Below the pieces are notes generated by a model, which saw nothing but the letters and a program-made list of their open reading frames with translations, had not been told where the DNA came from and searched no databases. This document shows positions 9,033 to 20,069 of a stretch of 64,000 nt of DNA, piece by piece. This stretch comes from Candidatus Altimarinota bacterium (GTDB lineage Bacteria; Patescibacteriota; Gracilibacteria; BD1-5; UBA6164), in assembly GCA_943356435.1 (NCBI GenBank), contig CALREY010000001.1, positions 62,001-126,000 of the forward strand, in the 5' to 3' direction. Every line of letters starts with the position of its first letter. Position 1 is the first letter of the stretch. Position numbers and translations under genes: made by a program.

Positions 9033-9770
9033 TTATTTCTTAATTATTTGATAATATTTATTACTAATTTTTTCACTACTGTAGAATATTAATTTATCAT
9101 AATTAATTTTTCAGGGTAATTTTTTAATGCATAAATAATTAGTTTTATTAATATTAAAATACAAATAAATAAAATATATTAAAACAAAAGGAAAAAAGAT
9201 TAAATTTAATATATTAATCCATTTTTGTTTTAAAATTTTAGATTTATCATTTCATAAAATAATAAAACAAAACATTCACAAAAATAAAGAAATAACTAAT
9301 TTTCATAATAAAACAAATAAAATAATAGGAATTATAAATGATAACAAAAAATTTTCATATCATGTAGTATAAAAATAATCAGAAATATTTAAATTGATCG
9401 TAATTTTTTTTCAATTAAATAATATATCCTTTATTCTTTTATATATTGCATAAATAAATATTAATATAATTAAATATATAAAATAAAATAAATATTTATC
9501 TCCATTATTTAAATTAAGTATATCAATAAAAAAATTAAAATATCACAATATAAAAAAAATAATAATTAAAAAAATTAAATTTAATAGTGCATCTATATAT
9601 CTGAGTTTTTTTAATATTTCAAATGTAATAATTTGAAATTTCATCTTTAAAATGACCTTCTTCTTCTCACTCTTCCCCAAAATATAATTCTGAGAATTCA
9701 AAAAGTTGCTACTTTTTGAAAGTAACTTGTTTTGAAGTTCTTTTGGAGTATTTATTTTTGTTTCTTGCAT
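9033..9770 (-). CDS. Membrane protein of unknown family, paralogue of 8490-8997
   Basis: 245 residues. A short hydrophilic N-terminus (to ~residue 50, with NKLLSKSSNFLNSQ) is followed by about five hydrophobic helices between residues 58 and 210 and a charged tail ending YYQIIKK. It is extremely rich in Ile, Phe, Leu and Asn. I do not recognise the family; there is no obvious transport or catalytic motif. TGA codons occur throughout, so it is native to the recoded genome. The first 70 bases encoding the N-terminus are almost identical to those of the decayed copy, showing a recent duplication or gene conversion. Confidence 0.7.
9666..9735. repeat. 70-bp duplicate of 8893-8962
   Basis: By eye the two 70-base segments differ at one position. 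They encode the shared N-terminal segment of the paralogous pair; the flanking and downstream sequences are far more diverged. Confidence 0.85.
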
Positions 9771-9858
9771 TATTTTTAATATAAATTTATATATTCTTAC
9801 AAATATATTAACACATTATTTTTTTAGATACAAAATTTTTTCTTTTTAAATAAAAATA

Positions 9859-9867
9859 TGATATAAT
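9859..9867 (+). promoter_or_regulatory. Extended -10 promoter of the secretion-ATPase gene
   Basis: TGaTATAAT, a consensus -10 with the TG extension, 30 bases before the ATG at 9898. No good -35 is seen, as usual for extended -10 promoters. Confidence 0.5.
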
Positions 9868-9897
9868 AAATAAAATAAATAATTTATAATTAAATTA

Positions 9898-12339
9898 ATG
9901 ATGAATAATTTTTTAATATCATTTTTTAGTATACTTGTATTGTGAGCTTTAGTATTCATAATTTATAGAATATTCAAGAAAAAAGCTGATTATAAAAGAA
10001 CTCTAGATTTAACATTTTTGAAAATCACACTTCCTAAAAAAGACAGTGATTTGGATGAAAAAAAAGAAACTACAAAAGACTTCAAAGAAATGGTGGGTCT
10101 TATGGAGCAACTTTTTGCTTCTCTGAAATCAATATATTCAAGAAAAATTCTTAAAAAAATACTTGGACAAGATTTACTTAGTTTTGAATATGTGGCACAT
10201 GAAAATGAGATATATTTTTACATAGTAACACCAAAAAATTATAAACATCTAATAGAAAAACAAGTAAACTGATTTTATACTGATGCTATTATAGAAGAAA
10301 CAACTGAAATAAATATATTTAAAAATAGAAAATACATAGAGTGAACATATTTAAACACTACTAAAGAATTTTTCTTTCCTATAAAAACATATTTGAAGCT
10401 AGAATCAGACCCTATAAACAATATTACAAATGCTTTTTCTAAACTAGAAGAAGATGAATCAGCTGTAATTCAAATATTACTAAGACCTACAAAAGATGAT
10501 TGGCAATGAGATTGTAGCAAAGCTAGTTCTAATATAATGAAATGAAAAAAAACTTGGTTTACCCTAAATCCTGTGAAGATTTTTATTTGAGTTATGGAAA
10601 TATTTTTTATGTCATGAGCTAAAGATAGTAAAACATGAATGGAAAATACTACATCAGCACTTACTCAAGAAAGAGCAAAAACTGTTGATGAAAAATGAGA
10701 TAAAACAGGTTTTGAAACTGTTATTAGAATAATAACTACATGAAATAATAAGACAATGGTACAAACTGAATTAACAAATATTATTTCAGCATTTACACAA
10801 TTTTCTTATCCTGACTTCAATAAATTCTCATTTACTCTACACCACCATAAAGAAAAATTAATAAAAAACTATATTTATAGATTTTTTAAAAAACCATATT
10901 ATTTGAGAAAAATGATACTAAATACTGAAGAATTAGCTTCAATATTCCATTTTCCACATAAGAGATACAATACTACTCCAGAAATAAAATGGCAAAATTT
11001 CAAAATAGTAAAAGCTCCAGCAAATATTCCAAAGGAATGATTACTACTTGGTCACAATATTTATAGATGAGTAAAAAAAGAAATCAGAATAAAAACTGAA
11101 GATAGATTTAGACATTTTTATGTTATTTGACAAACAGGTACTGGTAAGTCTAGTATTTTACAATCTATGGCTAGACAAGATTTCAAAAATTGAGAATGAG
11201 TTTGTATTATAGATCCTCATGGAGATTTAGTACGTGATTTGATGCCATTTATACCTAGAGAGAGAGCTGATGATGTTATTATTTTTGATCCATCAGATTT
11301 GGATAGACCAATATGATTAAATCTATTAGAAGCTGATACAGATGAAGAAAAAGAATTAGTAGCTATGGATGCATTAAATATAATGATAAAATTATTTGGT
11401 AATGAAATATTTGGTCCTAGAATACAAGATTACTTCAGAAATGCAGTACTTACACTAATGGATTATCCTCAATGATGAGCTATAACAGATGTAGTAAGAC
11501 TGTTTACAGATGTAGACTTCCAAAAAGATAGAGTTAGACATATAAAAAATCCAATAGTAAAAAACTGGTGGGAAAAGACATATGCTTCAATGTGAGATAG
11601 AGAAAAAGCAGAAATAATTCCATATTTTGCAGCGAAATTTGGTCAATTCATCACTAACAAAATGATGAGAAATATAATTGGTCAAGTAAAAAGTAGTTTT
11701 GATATACTTGATGTAATGCAAAATAAAAAAATATTACTAGTAAATTTGAGTAAATGAAGACTTGGTGATTTGAACTCTAAATTATTAGGTATGGTACTTG
11801 TATCAAAAATACAAATGGCAGCAATGAGAAGAGATAAAATTACAAAAGAAGAAAGATCTGATTTTTATTTATATATAGATGAATTCCAAAACTATGTAAC
11901 TGATTCTATAGAATCTATATTATCAGAAGCTAGAAAGTATAGATTGTCACTAAATATAGCACACCAATATTTATGACAATTAGAACAATCTGATGCATTG
12001 ACTAAATCTAGTCTGAATTTAAAACATGCAATATTTTGAAATGTATGAACTGTTATGAGTTATAAAATATGACCTGAAGATTGAGAATTTATGGCTAAAT
12101 ATTTTGCACCTACATTTTCAGATCAAGACTTGGTAAATATGGATAAATTCAAAGCAACAATGAAACTATCTATAGATACTCAACCTACAATTCCCTTTTC
12201 GATTATTCCATTAAATCCATATTTGGAAAAATGAGAAGAAAAATTGGCTAAAGCATTTACGGAATTATCTAGATTGAAATATGGTCGTGATAAAGATTTC
12301 GTAAGTAAAGAAATAGAATATAGAATTTGAAGCAAATAA
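9898..12339 (+). CDS. VirD4/TraG-like membrane-anchored secretion or conjugation ATPase
   Basis: 813 residues. One N-terminal transmembrane helix (~7-22) is followed by a 350-residue domain of unknown fold. A RecA-like motor then carries Walker A G411-QTGTGK-S, the strand C-I-I-D-P-H-G-D-L, Walker B L-Y-I-D661-E-F, and a final Q-Y-L-G-Q-L glutamine-bearing motif, the DUF87/TraG/TrwB class that pumps DNA or protein through a membrane channel. The first glycine of Walker A is TGA, direct evidence for the glycine code. In CPR genomes such ATPases occur without a full type IV secretion system; whether this one serves DNA uptake, conjugation or pilus-linked secretion is open. It is followed by a secreted protease and an HExxH coiled-coil protein. 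Confidence 0.85.
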
Positions 12340-12351
12340 AAAATTGTAAAA

Positions 12352-12390
12352 AAAAGTGTACTTTTATAAAAAAAAGATTACACTTTTTTT
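12352..12390 (+). terminator. Terminator after the secretion ATPase
   Basis: AAAAGTGTA...TACACTTTT stem with an A-rich loop and seven T, starting 13 bases after the stop. Confidence 0.75.
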
Positions 12391-12413
12391 ATTAATATTT
12401 AACATGATTTTAT

Positions 12414-14135
12414 ATGAATAAAATTGTATCTTATTTAATTTATTTATTGCTTTTTTTCATTTGATTTTATAATTTTACCTTTGCAGAAGATAATCTACAA
12501 CAAGTTTATAAAATAGAGAGTTATAAACACGAAGATTTGTTAAAACAATACTATTTAGAGCAATATTGAAGCTCAATATATATGGGAAATTGATTGATAT
12601 ATACTAATGCTCATGTTGTATTAGATGATGAAAACGAACCTATTTGAAACTACAGAGTATGTAAAACTATCGATTTCAAAGAAAATGCAAAATGTTTTTC
12701 TGTATGAGAATTATTATACTACGATACTGTAAATGATTTAGCAGTATTAAAAGTAAATAGTACTGAAAATAAATGAGTAAACATAAGTAAAAAAGAATTA
12801 AGTGTATGAGATACAGTTAAAGTTTATTGATACCCTTCTAATTGAGGAGAAACAATTACATATACTGAATGAAAAATATCAGGTTATGAAAAATGATTGT
12901 ATAAAATAGATGCAAATTTTGATGCTGGTAATAGCTGAGGATGAGTATTTGACTCTGATTGAAATCTAATATGAATGGCTGTATCAGTATGAGTGTGATA
13001 TTCTACTCTATGATATGTTATTCCTCTAGATAAAATAAATAATTTCATTGCAAATAAATGAGAAAACATAGAAAAATATGATAAAAAACCAAGTAGCTCT
13101 TTTGTATCATATACATTATGAAAAAATAGTGCAATAGGTGCAAACACATTCAAAAATGATTACATATCTCTGAGTAATTATGTAAATAATTGATTATTCG
13201 TAAATGATTATTCTTTTGATACTAGCAAAGAAAATTATGTATTGTCACTTGCTGATAAAAATAATGAAACATCTATTCATATTTCAAACTTTACAGCTGA
13301 TGGTAAAACTGATTATACTATAAATGACTATTATGAAAAATTAAAAAAAGAATATGATAAGAATAAAGACTACTGAAATATAAAACTGACAAAATACAAC
13401 AAAATAAAAGTAAAAAATAAAGATGCAACTATAGATTTAGCTATTACTGATGACAATGAAGTGTATTTAAAAATTATTATAGAACAATCAAAAAATAATT
13501 TTGTACAAGTATATATTAGTACTACAAATTTGAAAAATAAATCATTTTTAAAATGATTTAAACTAGTACTTAAAAATCTAGAATTATTAACTAAAGAATA
13601 TAATTGAAACAATAGTAATTATCTAATTGCAGATAATTTAAAAATATCAAAAAATGACTGATTTTATCTACTAAAAAGTATGGGTTGATGAACATTAACA
13701 ACTTTTTGAGATATAAATGTAAAATATAATACATATAGTAAAGATAAAATAGAAGATTACGAAGATGATTATACTTTAACTAATGATTTGATAGAAAATT
13801 ATAATTATATGAAACAATATTATATACTTTATAATTACTCTATTAAAAAGACGAAAAAATGAGAAAATTATTTATATATGTACTGAATAAATAACAAAGA
13901 AAAAGACTGAATAGAAGATAAAAAAGAAGATAAATACTTTATAACAGCTACTTTTTATGATAAAATAGATGATAAGTATCTATACTCAAATAAAGTGAAT
14001 TTCACATTTAATAATGAAAAATCAAAAGATGAAATATTAAAACTACTAGATACAGTAGAAACATCATCTTGAGATTGAGTATTCCCTATTTGAGATATGA
14101 AAGTATGAGAAAATATAGTAGAAACACAAAAATAG
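12414..14135 (+). CDS. Exported trypsin-like serine protease with large C-terminal extension
   Basis: 573 residues. A signal peptide (~1-24, ending FTFA-ED) precedes an S1C/trypsin-2-like domain with the full catalytic triad: H67 in TNAHVV, D108 in NDLAVLKV, and S174 in D-A-G-N-S-G-G-G. This is the DegP/HtrA-type core, but no PDZ domain follows. Instead residues ~240-573 form a mixed region of unknown fold, rich in Asn, Lys and Asp. The protein should act outside the membrane, either in quality control or in attack on host or prey proteins. Both glycines after the catalytic serine use TGA or GGA. Own terminator; it stands between the secretion ATPase and the HExxH protein. Confidence 0.85.
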
Positions 14136-14144
14136 TCATTATTT

Positions 14145-14175
14145 AAAAGATTAGAATTTTTCTAATCTTTTTTTG
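14145..14175 (+). terminator. Terminator after the protease gene
   Basis: AAAAGATTAGA/TCTAATCTTTT stem followed by a T-run. Confidence 0.85.
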
Positions 14176-14195
14176 TTGTTCAAAAATGCATATTT

Positions 14196-14224
14196 TTGAT
14201 TAAATATAAAAAAAATGATAAAAT
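14196..14224 (+). promoter_or_regulatory. Promoter of the 14254-17724 unit
   Basis: TTGATT (14196-14201), 17-base spacer ending TGa, TAAAAT (14219-14224), 30 bases before the ATG. Confidence 0.6.
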
Positions 14225-14253
14225 AAAGATATTAATATATATTTATAAAAAAT

Positions 14254-14553
14254 ATGAACTCAATAAATCCAAAGCCAAAAAAATTAAGTATAATTTCAAA
14301 AGATACTTATGATAAATTAGATAAATCATGGGATACATTATCTAATAATGCACAGTTAATAATATTAAATATATTTAACGATGCTGATAGATACCAAAAT
14401 CTAGCTATAAAAAAAGCCTATGAAAATAATCCTGATTTCAAGCATAAAATAAAATCAAAAATAGATAAAGAGAAAAAAAATGCAATGCAAGAAATAGAAA
14501 ATGAAGATAATGAGAATACTGAAAATATAGAAATATTATTAAAAAATATATAA
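14254..14553 (+). CDS. Small acidic-tailed helical protein, unknown
   Basis: 99 residues with no TGA codon and no glycine at all. The N-terminus is Lys/Ser rich, the middle is predicted helical (YDKLDKSWDTLSNNAQLII...), and the tail is strongly acidic (EIENEDNENTENIE). No signal peptide or membrane helix, so cytoplasmic. It shares a promoter with the 1047-residue coiled-coil gene 27 bases downstream and could be a chaperone or partner for it (inference from position only). Confidence 0.65.
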   Translation: MNSINPKPKKLSIISKDTYDKLDKSWDTLSNNAQLIILNIFNDADRYQNLAIKKAYENNPDFKHKIKSKIDKEKKNAMQEIENEDNENTENIEILLKNI

Positions 14554-14580
14554 TTATCATAAAATTTAAATTAAAACAAA

Positions 14581-17500
14581 ATGGAATTTGAATGACTAAA
14601 AATCGAAGAACAATGAAAATGAGAAAAAATAGAGAAATCACAAGCCGAAACAAAACTGAAAGAAATATGAGAAATAAAAAATCACTTGGAAAACACAACT
14701 AATTCTTCTGATACTGAAATAAAACAAAAATTAGAGTCTAACACAAAAATGCAATGAGAGATAGTGCAATTTATTGAGGATGCTGCAAACAATAAATTGA
14801 ATTGATGATTGGATAAATTTAATTCAAAAAATTATGATAAAGATAATGAAGCATGACTTGATAATTTCGAATTTGCCAATTTCGAAAAATCAGTGAATTG
14901 AGCTATAGACCAAATAATAAAATTGGATTGAGTAAAAGATATGCAATCTACATACGATGATACTAATGACAAATGATGATTGAGTAGTCCAGATAAATGG
15001 TTAGCTAATAAATTATGAGTATCAGATAACATAAATGATTTATTAAAATGATGAAGTTTTACTGAAGAATGACTTAAAAAATTATGAATTTCAGAAGAGG
15101 ATATGAAAAAAATGTCAGAAAAACAATTTGATATCACTTCAGTAGAATCATTAAAGGAACTATGAATTCTGACTACTAAAGAATTGTGAGAATGAGCTGA
15201 AAGCATATTAAAATTACTGCTAAATGTATTACCTTCAATCATATTACTACCTCGTTATATGGCTTATAGAGTAGAAAGTAATGCATCAGATTCAAAAGAA
15301 GCTGAAGTATGACAAATAAAATTGGATGAGTTATCAAGTCAAAATCCAGCTCTAGAAATGCTGAATCTACTATGAGAAAAATGAGTAGAAATGCTTCAAA
15401 AACTATGAGATATGGTGAAATCTGGTAAGCAATGAGATATAGCAATGATGCTAGTAAGTATCGCATCACTAATAGCATGATGAGCTGGATTGGTAAAAAC
15501 ATGAGCAAAAATGGCCAGAAAAGAAATGGTGATGAGTGCCAGAGCAGCATGAAGAGAAGCAAGAATGAATGCAAAAATTAATACAAGAGAAAATAGAAAT
15601 ATGCTTAGGGATTTCTGAAATCAAGCAGGAAAAGTTGCTGATAAAGCAAACAAAATAGATGATACATTGTCATGAATAAATGCTATTAAAACAGCTTGAA
15701 AAGTAGCAGGATGATTATGAACAAATGAAGCATGAAAACAATTAGAAGCAGCAAATGATGCTAGTAACAAAGTAGAAAAAGTAACAGAATTATCTGATAA
15801 AGAGAAATTGTACTACTCAAACTTTACAGACAAAGTACCCGATAGCTTAAAAGCTGAAGATCCAGTAGCATGGATAAATAAAGATGGAACTATTAGTTAT
15901 AATAAAGCAAAACTAGAACAAGAATACTGAATTAAAATAGATTGAAATAAATGAGAAACAACATTTAATGGTATGAGTTTGAAAGAATTCACGAAACAAA
16001 ATCCAGAAAAATGACAAGCCATTATAGACAAATTAAAAAACTATAAATGACATGAATCTACTCATAGAGTACTAGAATCTAAATGAATAGATAGAATAAA
16101 TGTAAATATAAATGGACAAAATAGAATATTCTGACAAGAAGAAATATCACATATAGTTGACTGAAGTCACCAAATAAGTAAAGAAGAATTTAATGCATTA
16201 GAAAAAGCTCTTCAAGAGAAATTATGACCTCATTTCAAACTAGATTCAGATAATATTAGAAGAACTGATACAAAAAATATAAGTGATACGTGAAACGATA
16301 AAAATACATTTAGTAGAGAAAAAGAAGCAGCTAAATCTCCTCAAGATATTAATAAAATGTTATTAGATGAAATAACATTTGCTCAAAAAAGAATAGATCA
16401 AAAATTACTAAAAATGGCTGATTGAGATTCAAACATAGCTAAAGAATATTTCAATCAATTATTTTGATCAAATAAAGAAATATTAGACTCAGAAATAGAA
16501 AAATGAAAATCGAGTGAAAATGTAAATAAATATCTATGAGAGATGAGAGAATATCTGTCAAAACAAGAAGCAAGAGTAGATAAAGCTATAGCAAATAAAA
16601 ATGAAGCAAGTATTAAAGAAGCACAATTAAAAGCTGAAAATGCTCAAAAAGCAATACTAACAGAAAAGATTTGAACAATAAATTCTGTAGATGATTTAAC
16701 AAGTTTTGTAAAAAGTAGATATCCAAATAATTTATTAAATTTGAGTAGTAATGAGGTTTATCAAAAAATATTAGCATTAAGTGATGAACAAATAAAAGGT
16801 ATGGATGTAAGTAATCCATGACTGAAAGATGCTATAAACAGAGTAAAAGAAAATAAAGCAAAGTTGGACAACGAATATAGACAAGCATTAGAAAAACAAC
16901 AAGCTAAAGATGAAGCTACTAGACAAAAATATAGTCAAATAAATGAGATAACATGATGAATGGATTGATATTCTTATGCGAACAAAGTAAAAGGAGAAAT
17001 ATGAGAAATCAAACAACAAAATGAAGCATTATCTAAAGAATTACAAGATTTAAATAAACAAAATATGCAAGAAGTATCTCAAAAATATAGACTTGAGAAT
17101 ACTGCAAAAACTTTAGAAGCTAATATACAAGAATATAATAATGATTTAGCTAGATTACAATCATTTCAAACAAAAAGTCTAACAGAATTATTGGCAGATC
17201 ATAAAAATTCATTTATCAAATCTGAAACAGCAAAATACACTGAATTATTAAATGACGCTAAGACTCTTTATGAAAAAACTTGAAATAAACCTGGAGCTTC
17301 TGGAAGAATAACTCTGGAATTGCAACAATGAATGATAACTCAAGCTGATATTTCAAATAGTTTAAAATGAATTTGAAGAAAAGTAATATATAAAGAAGAC
17401 TTGAAACCTATGATAGATCAATTGGAATTCGCATTAAAATGAGTATGAGAAAGAGCTGAAAAATTGGACTTATCTGATGCTATGAGATACAGATCAACTG

Positions 17501-17724
17501 GTATTGAATATGTAAAAGACAAATTGTGATTAACTAATCTAGATGATTTAAAACAACAACTTGATAGAGTAAATACAGAATTAAAAGTAGAATGAAATAA
17601 TAGTGTAAGTGAAAAAATGTGAGAAATAAGAAACAAAATAGATAATAATAATAATGAAATACAAAAATTGGACGAAATAATTGGTAAATTAAGAGAACTA
17701 ATATGAAATACTCATGCTATTTAA
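14581..17724 (+). CDS. 1047-residue coiled-coil protein with HExxH metallopeptidase-like motif
   Basis: Open from ATG to TAA with several dozen TGA glycines. Residues 1-200 are charged and helical. Two hydrophobic stretches lie near 205-220 (ILKLLLNVLPSIILL) and 285-305 (MMLVSIASLIAGGAG), so it may cross or insert into a membrane. H491-E-S-T-H495 sits in a helix with an E-E pair at 520-521, the spacing of a zincin site (HExxH...E). The C-terminal half (~570-1040) is heptad-rich coiled coil. No signal peptide is seen. Family unknown. Together with the upstream secretion ATPase it could be a large secreted effector, but a structural coiled-coil protein with a chance HExxH is the alternative. 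Confidence 0.7.
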
Positions 17725-17753
17725 AAACCAAGCAATTAATTGCTTGGTTTTTT
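17725..17753 (+). terminator. Terminator after the coiled-coil gene
   Basis: Perfect 26-base palindrome (half AAACCAAGCAATT) ending in a T-run, starting at the base after the stop codon. Confidence 0.9.
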
Positions 17754-17819
17754 GGTCTTTACAAATCAAGTATATTCAATAAAATAGTAATAAAATTTTA
17801 CATCTTAATGAATTAATAA

Positions 17820-18917
17820 ATGGATTTTTATAGTATTTTAGAAATAGATAAAACAGCAAGTAAAGAAGATATTAAAAAAGCATATAGAAAACTAGCTATG
17901 CAATATCATCCTGATAGAAATGCATGAGATAAAGCAGCAGAAGAAAAATTTAAACAAATAAATGAAGCATACTCTACCCTATCTGATGATGGAAAAAGAC
18001 AACAATATGATATGTTTGGTAAAGCTTGAAATGGTTGAAATCCATTTTGAGGATGATTTAGTGGATGAGTTGATGTAGATTTATGAGATATATTTGAATC
18101 ATTTTTTGGAGGATGATTTTGAGCTAAATCTAGAAAAAGAAGTACCACATATGCATGAGAAGATATAGAAACAGCAATAAAAATAGATATAAAAACTAGT
18201 ATTTATGGTTGAAAAGAAAAAATAAAATTCAACAAAAAAGAAACATGTGTAACATGTGAATGAGAATGAGGTAAATGAAAAACTACTTGTAGTAAATGTA
18301 ATGGTAGATGACAAATAACATATACTACTCAAAGTATGTTTGGTACTATTCAACAAACAGGAACTTGTGATGCTTGTGGCGGTAGTGGAGAATCATTTAG
18401 TGAAGTATGTAACAATTGTCACTGAGATAAAAGAAAATTAGTAAAAAAAGAAATAGATATAGATATTCCAGCTTGAATAGATGACTGAATGATAATAAAA
18501 ATAACTTGAGAATGAAATAATTGAGTAGGTACGAAACAAAACTGAGATTTGTATGTTAGATTTACAGTAGAACTGGAAGAAAAATGATTAAAAAGAGACT
18601 GAGTAAATCTGTATTATGAACTAGAAGTAGATGTTATAGAAGCAATTTTATGAACTAAAAAAGAAATAAATATTCCTGTAATTTGAAAGAGAAATATAGA
18701 AATAAAGCCTTGAACTCAACCAGATACTATAATCAAAATATCAAATGATTGAGTAAAACATATAGATAGTGATTCTAAGTGAGATTTATACATAAATCTA
18801 TCTATTAAAATACCAAAAAAATTGAGTAAAACAGAAAGAGATAATTATGAACAAATAGCAAAAGAAAAAAAACTTAATGTAAATAAAGGTTGAGTTTTTG
18901 AAAAAATATTTGGATAA
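17820..18917 (+). CDS. dnaJ: Chaperone DnaJ (Hsp40)
   Basis: 365 residues, normal for DnaJ. The J domain (1-70) has H30-P-D at the loop that triggers DnaK ATP hydrolysis. A short Gly/Phe-rich linker (GGNPFGGGFSGG) follows, mostly with TGA-coded glycines. The zinc domain has four CxxCxGxG-type repeats starting at C143 ([32 protein letters not shown]); the last lacks the final glycine. The C-terminal substrate-binding domains end at residue 365. It delivers unfolded proteins to DnaK in the cytoplasm. No grpE or dnaK is adjacent; the next gene starts 13 bases after the stop, so they may share a transcript. Confidence 0.96.
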
Positions 18918-18930
18918 AAATTTAAAATCC

Positions 18931-19983
18931 ATGAAAAATATAAATAAACTAATTTCTTATTTTATGATAATACTATTTTTAATAGTATTTTCTTTTTTTA
19001 ATTTCAATGATTATAAATCATTTCATGAAAATAAAATAAATAATGTAAAATATGAAAGAGAATTAGAAAATAAATTAAAAGAATTTGAAATTGGTAATTT
19101 AAAAGAACTAAGTGATGCAAAATTTTATTATACACCAAATAAAGAATTATTAAATGAGATAGTAAATCTGATTAATAATTCTAAAAAAGAGATATATTTA
19201 GAAACATATATGCTTACAGAAAAAAGAATACAAGAAGCATTAGTAAAAGCAAATAAAAGAAATGTTTTGATAAAAGTTATTCTAGAAAAATCTCCATATA
19301 TGGCAAGCAATATAAATAATAATTCATACGATTATTTACAAAAAAATTGAATAAAAGTAAATTGGTCAAACAAAGACAATTATTCATTGAACCATTCTAA
19401 ATTATTAATAATAGATGATTTATCTATTATTTCTTCTGGAAATTTCACCTATTCTACATTTACACAAAACAGAGATTTTTTTATTTTTACACATGATAAA
19501 AATATAAACGATTCATTGATACAAAATTTTAATAATGATTTTGAATGAATAAAAAGTGATATTTATAATGATAATTTAATAATAAGTCCAAAAACATCTA
19601 GAATAAAATTTGAAAAAATTATTGATAAAGCAGAAAAAAATATAAAAATGTATTTTCAATATATGTTAGATGATGAAATAGTAAATAAAATAATCAATAT
19701 AAAAAATGATAATAAAATAGATATTTCTATTATATTAGCTGATACTGCAATAAATGATGAAAATACGAAAAAATTGCAGAATAATTGAATAAAAATTGTA
19801 TTTATAAAAAAACCAAAAATACATTCAAAAGCAATATTAATAGATGAACAAATTTTATACATATGAAGTATAAATATGTCTGATAGTTCAATAGATAAAA
19901 ATAGAGAAATATGAATTATATTAAAAGAAAAAAATATTATCAAAGAATTTTTAAATATATATAATTCCGATTTAAATAATTAA
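18931..19983 (+). CDS. Membrane-anchored PLD-family phosphodiesterase
   Basis: 350 residues from ATG 18931. One transmembrane anchor (~7-25) is followed by two phospholipase D repeats: H155-x-K-x4-D with G-N-F-T downstream, and H298-x-K-x4-D with G-S-I-N-M. Two HKD motifs make one active site; the family includes cardiolipin synthases and endonucleases such as Nuc. The single anchor and the short second domain leave the substrate (phospholipid or DNA) undecided. A nuclease would suit a cell that scavenges nucleotides. A TTG start at 18898 overlapping dnaJ is possible but gives an unnatural leader. Confidence 0.82.
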
Positions 19984-20069
19984 TTTTAGTGAGTTAAATC
20001 TTTGCAAAAATATGATTTGGATATATAATAATAACGATTATTAATCTCTTATTTTCTAATATATAAAAA

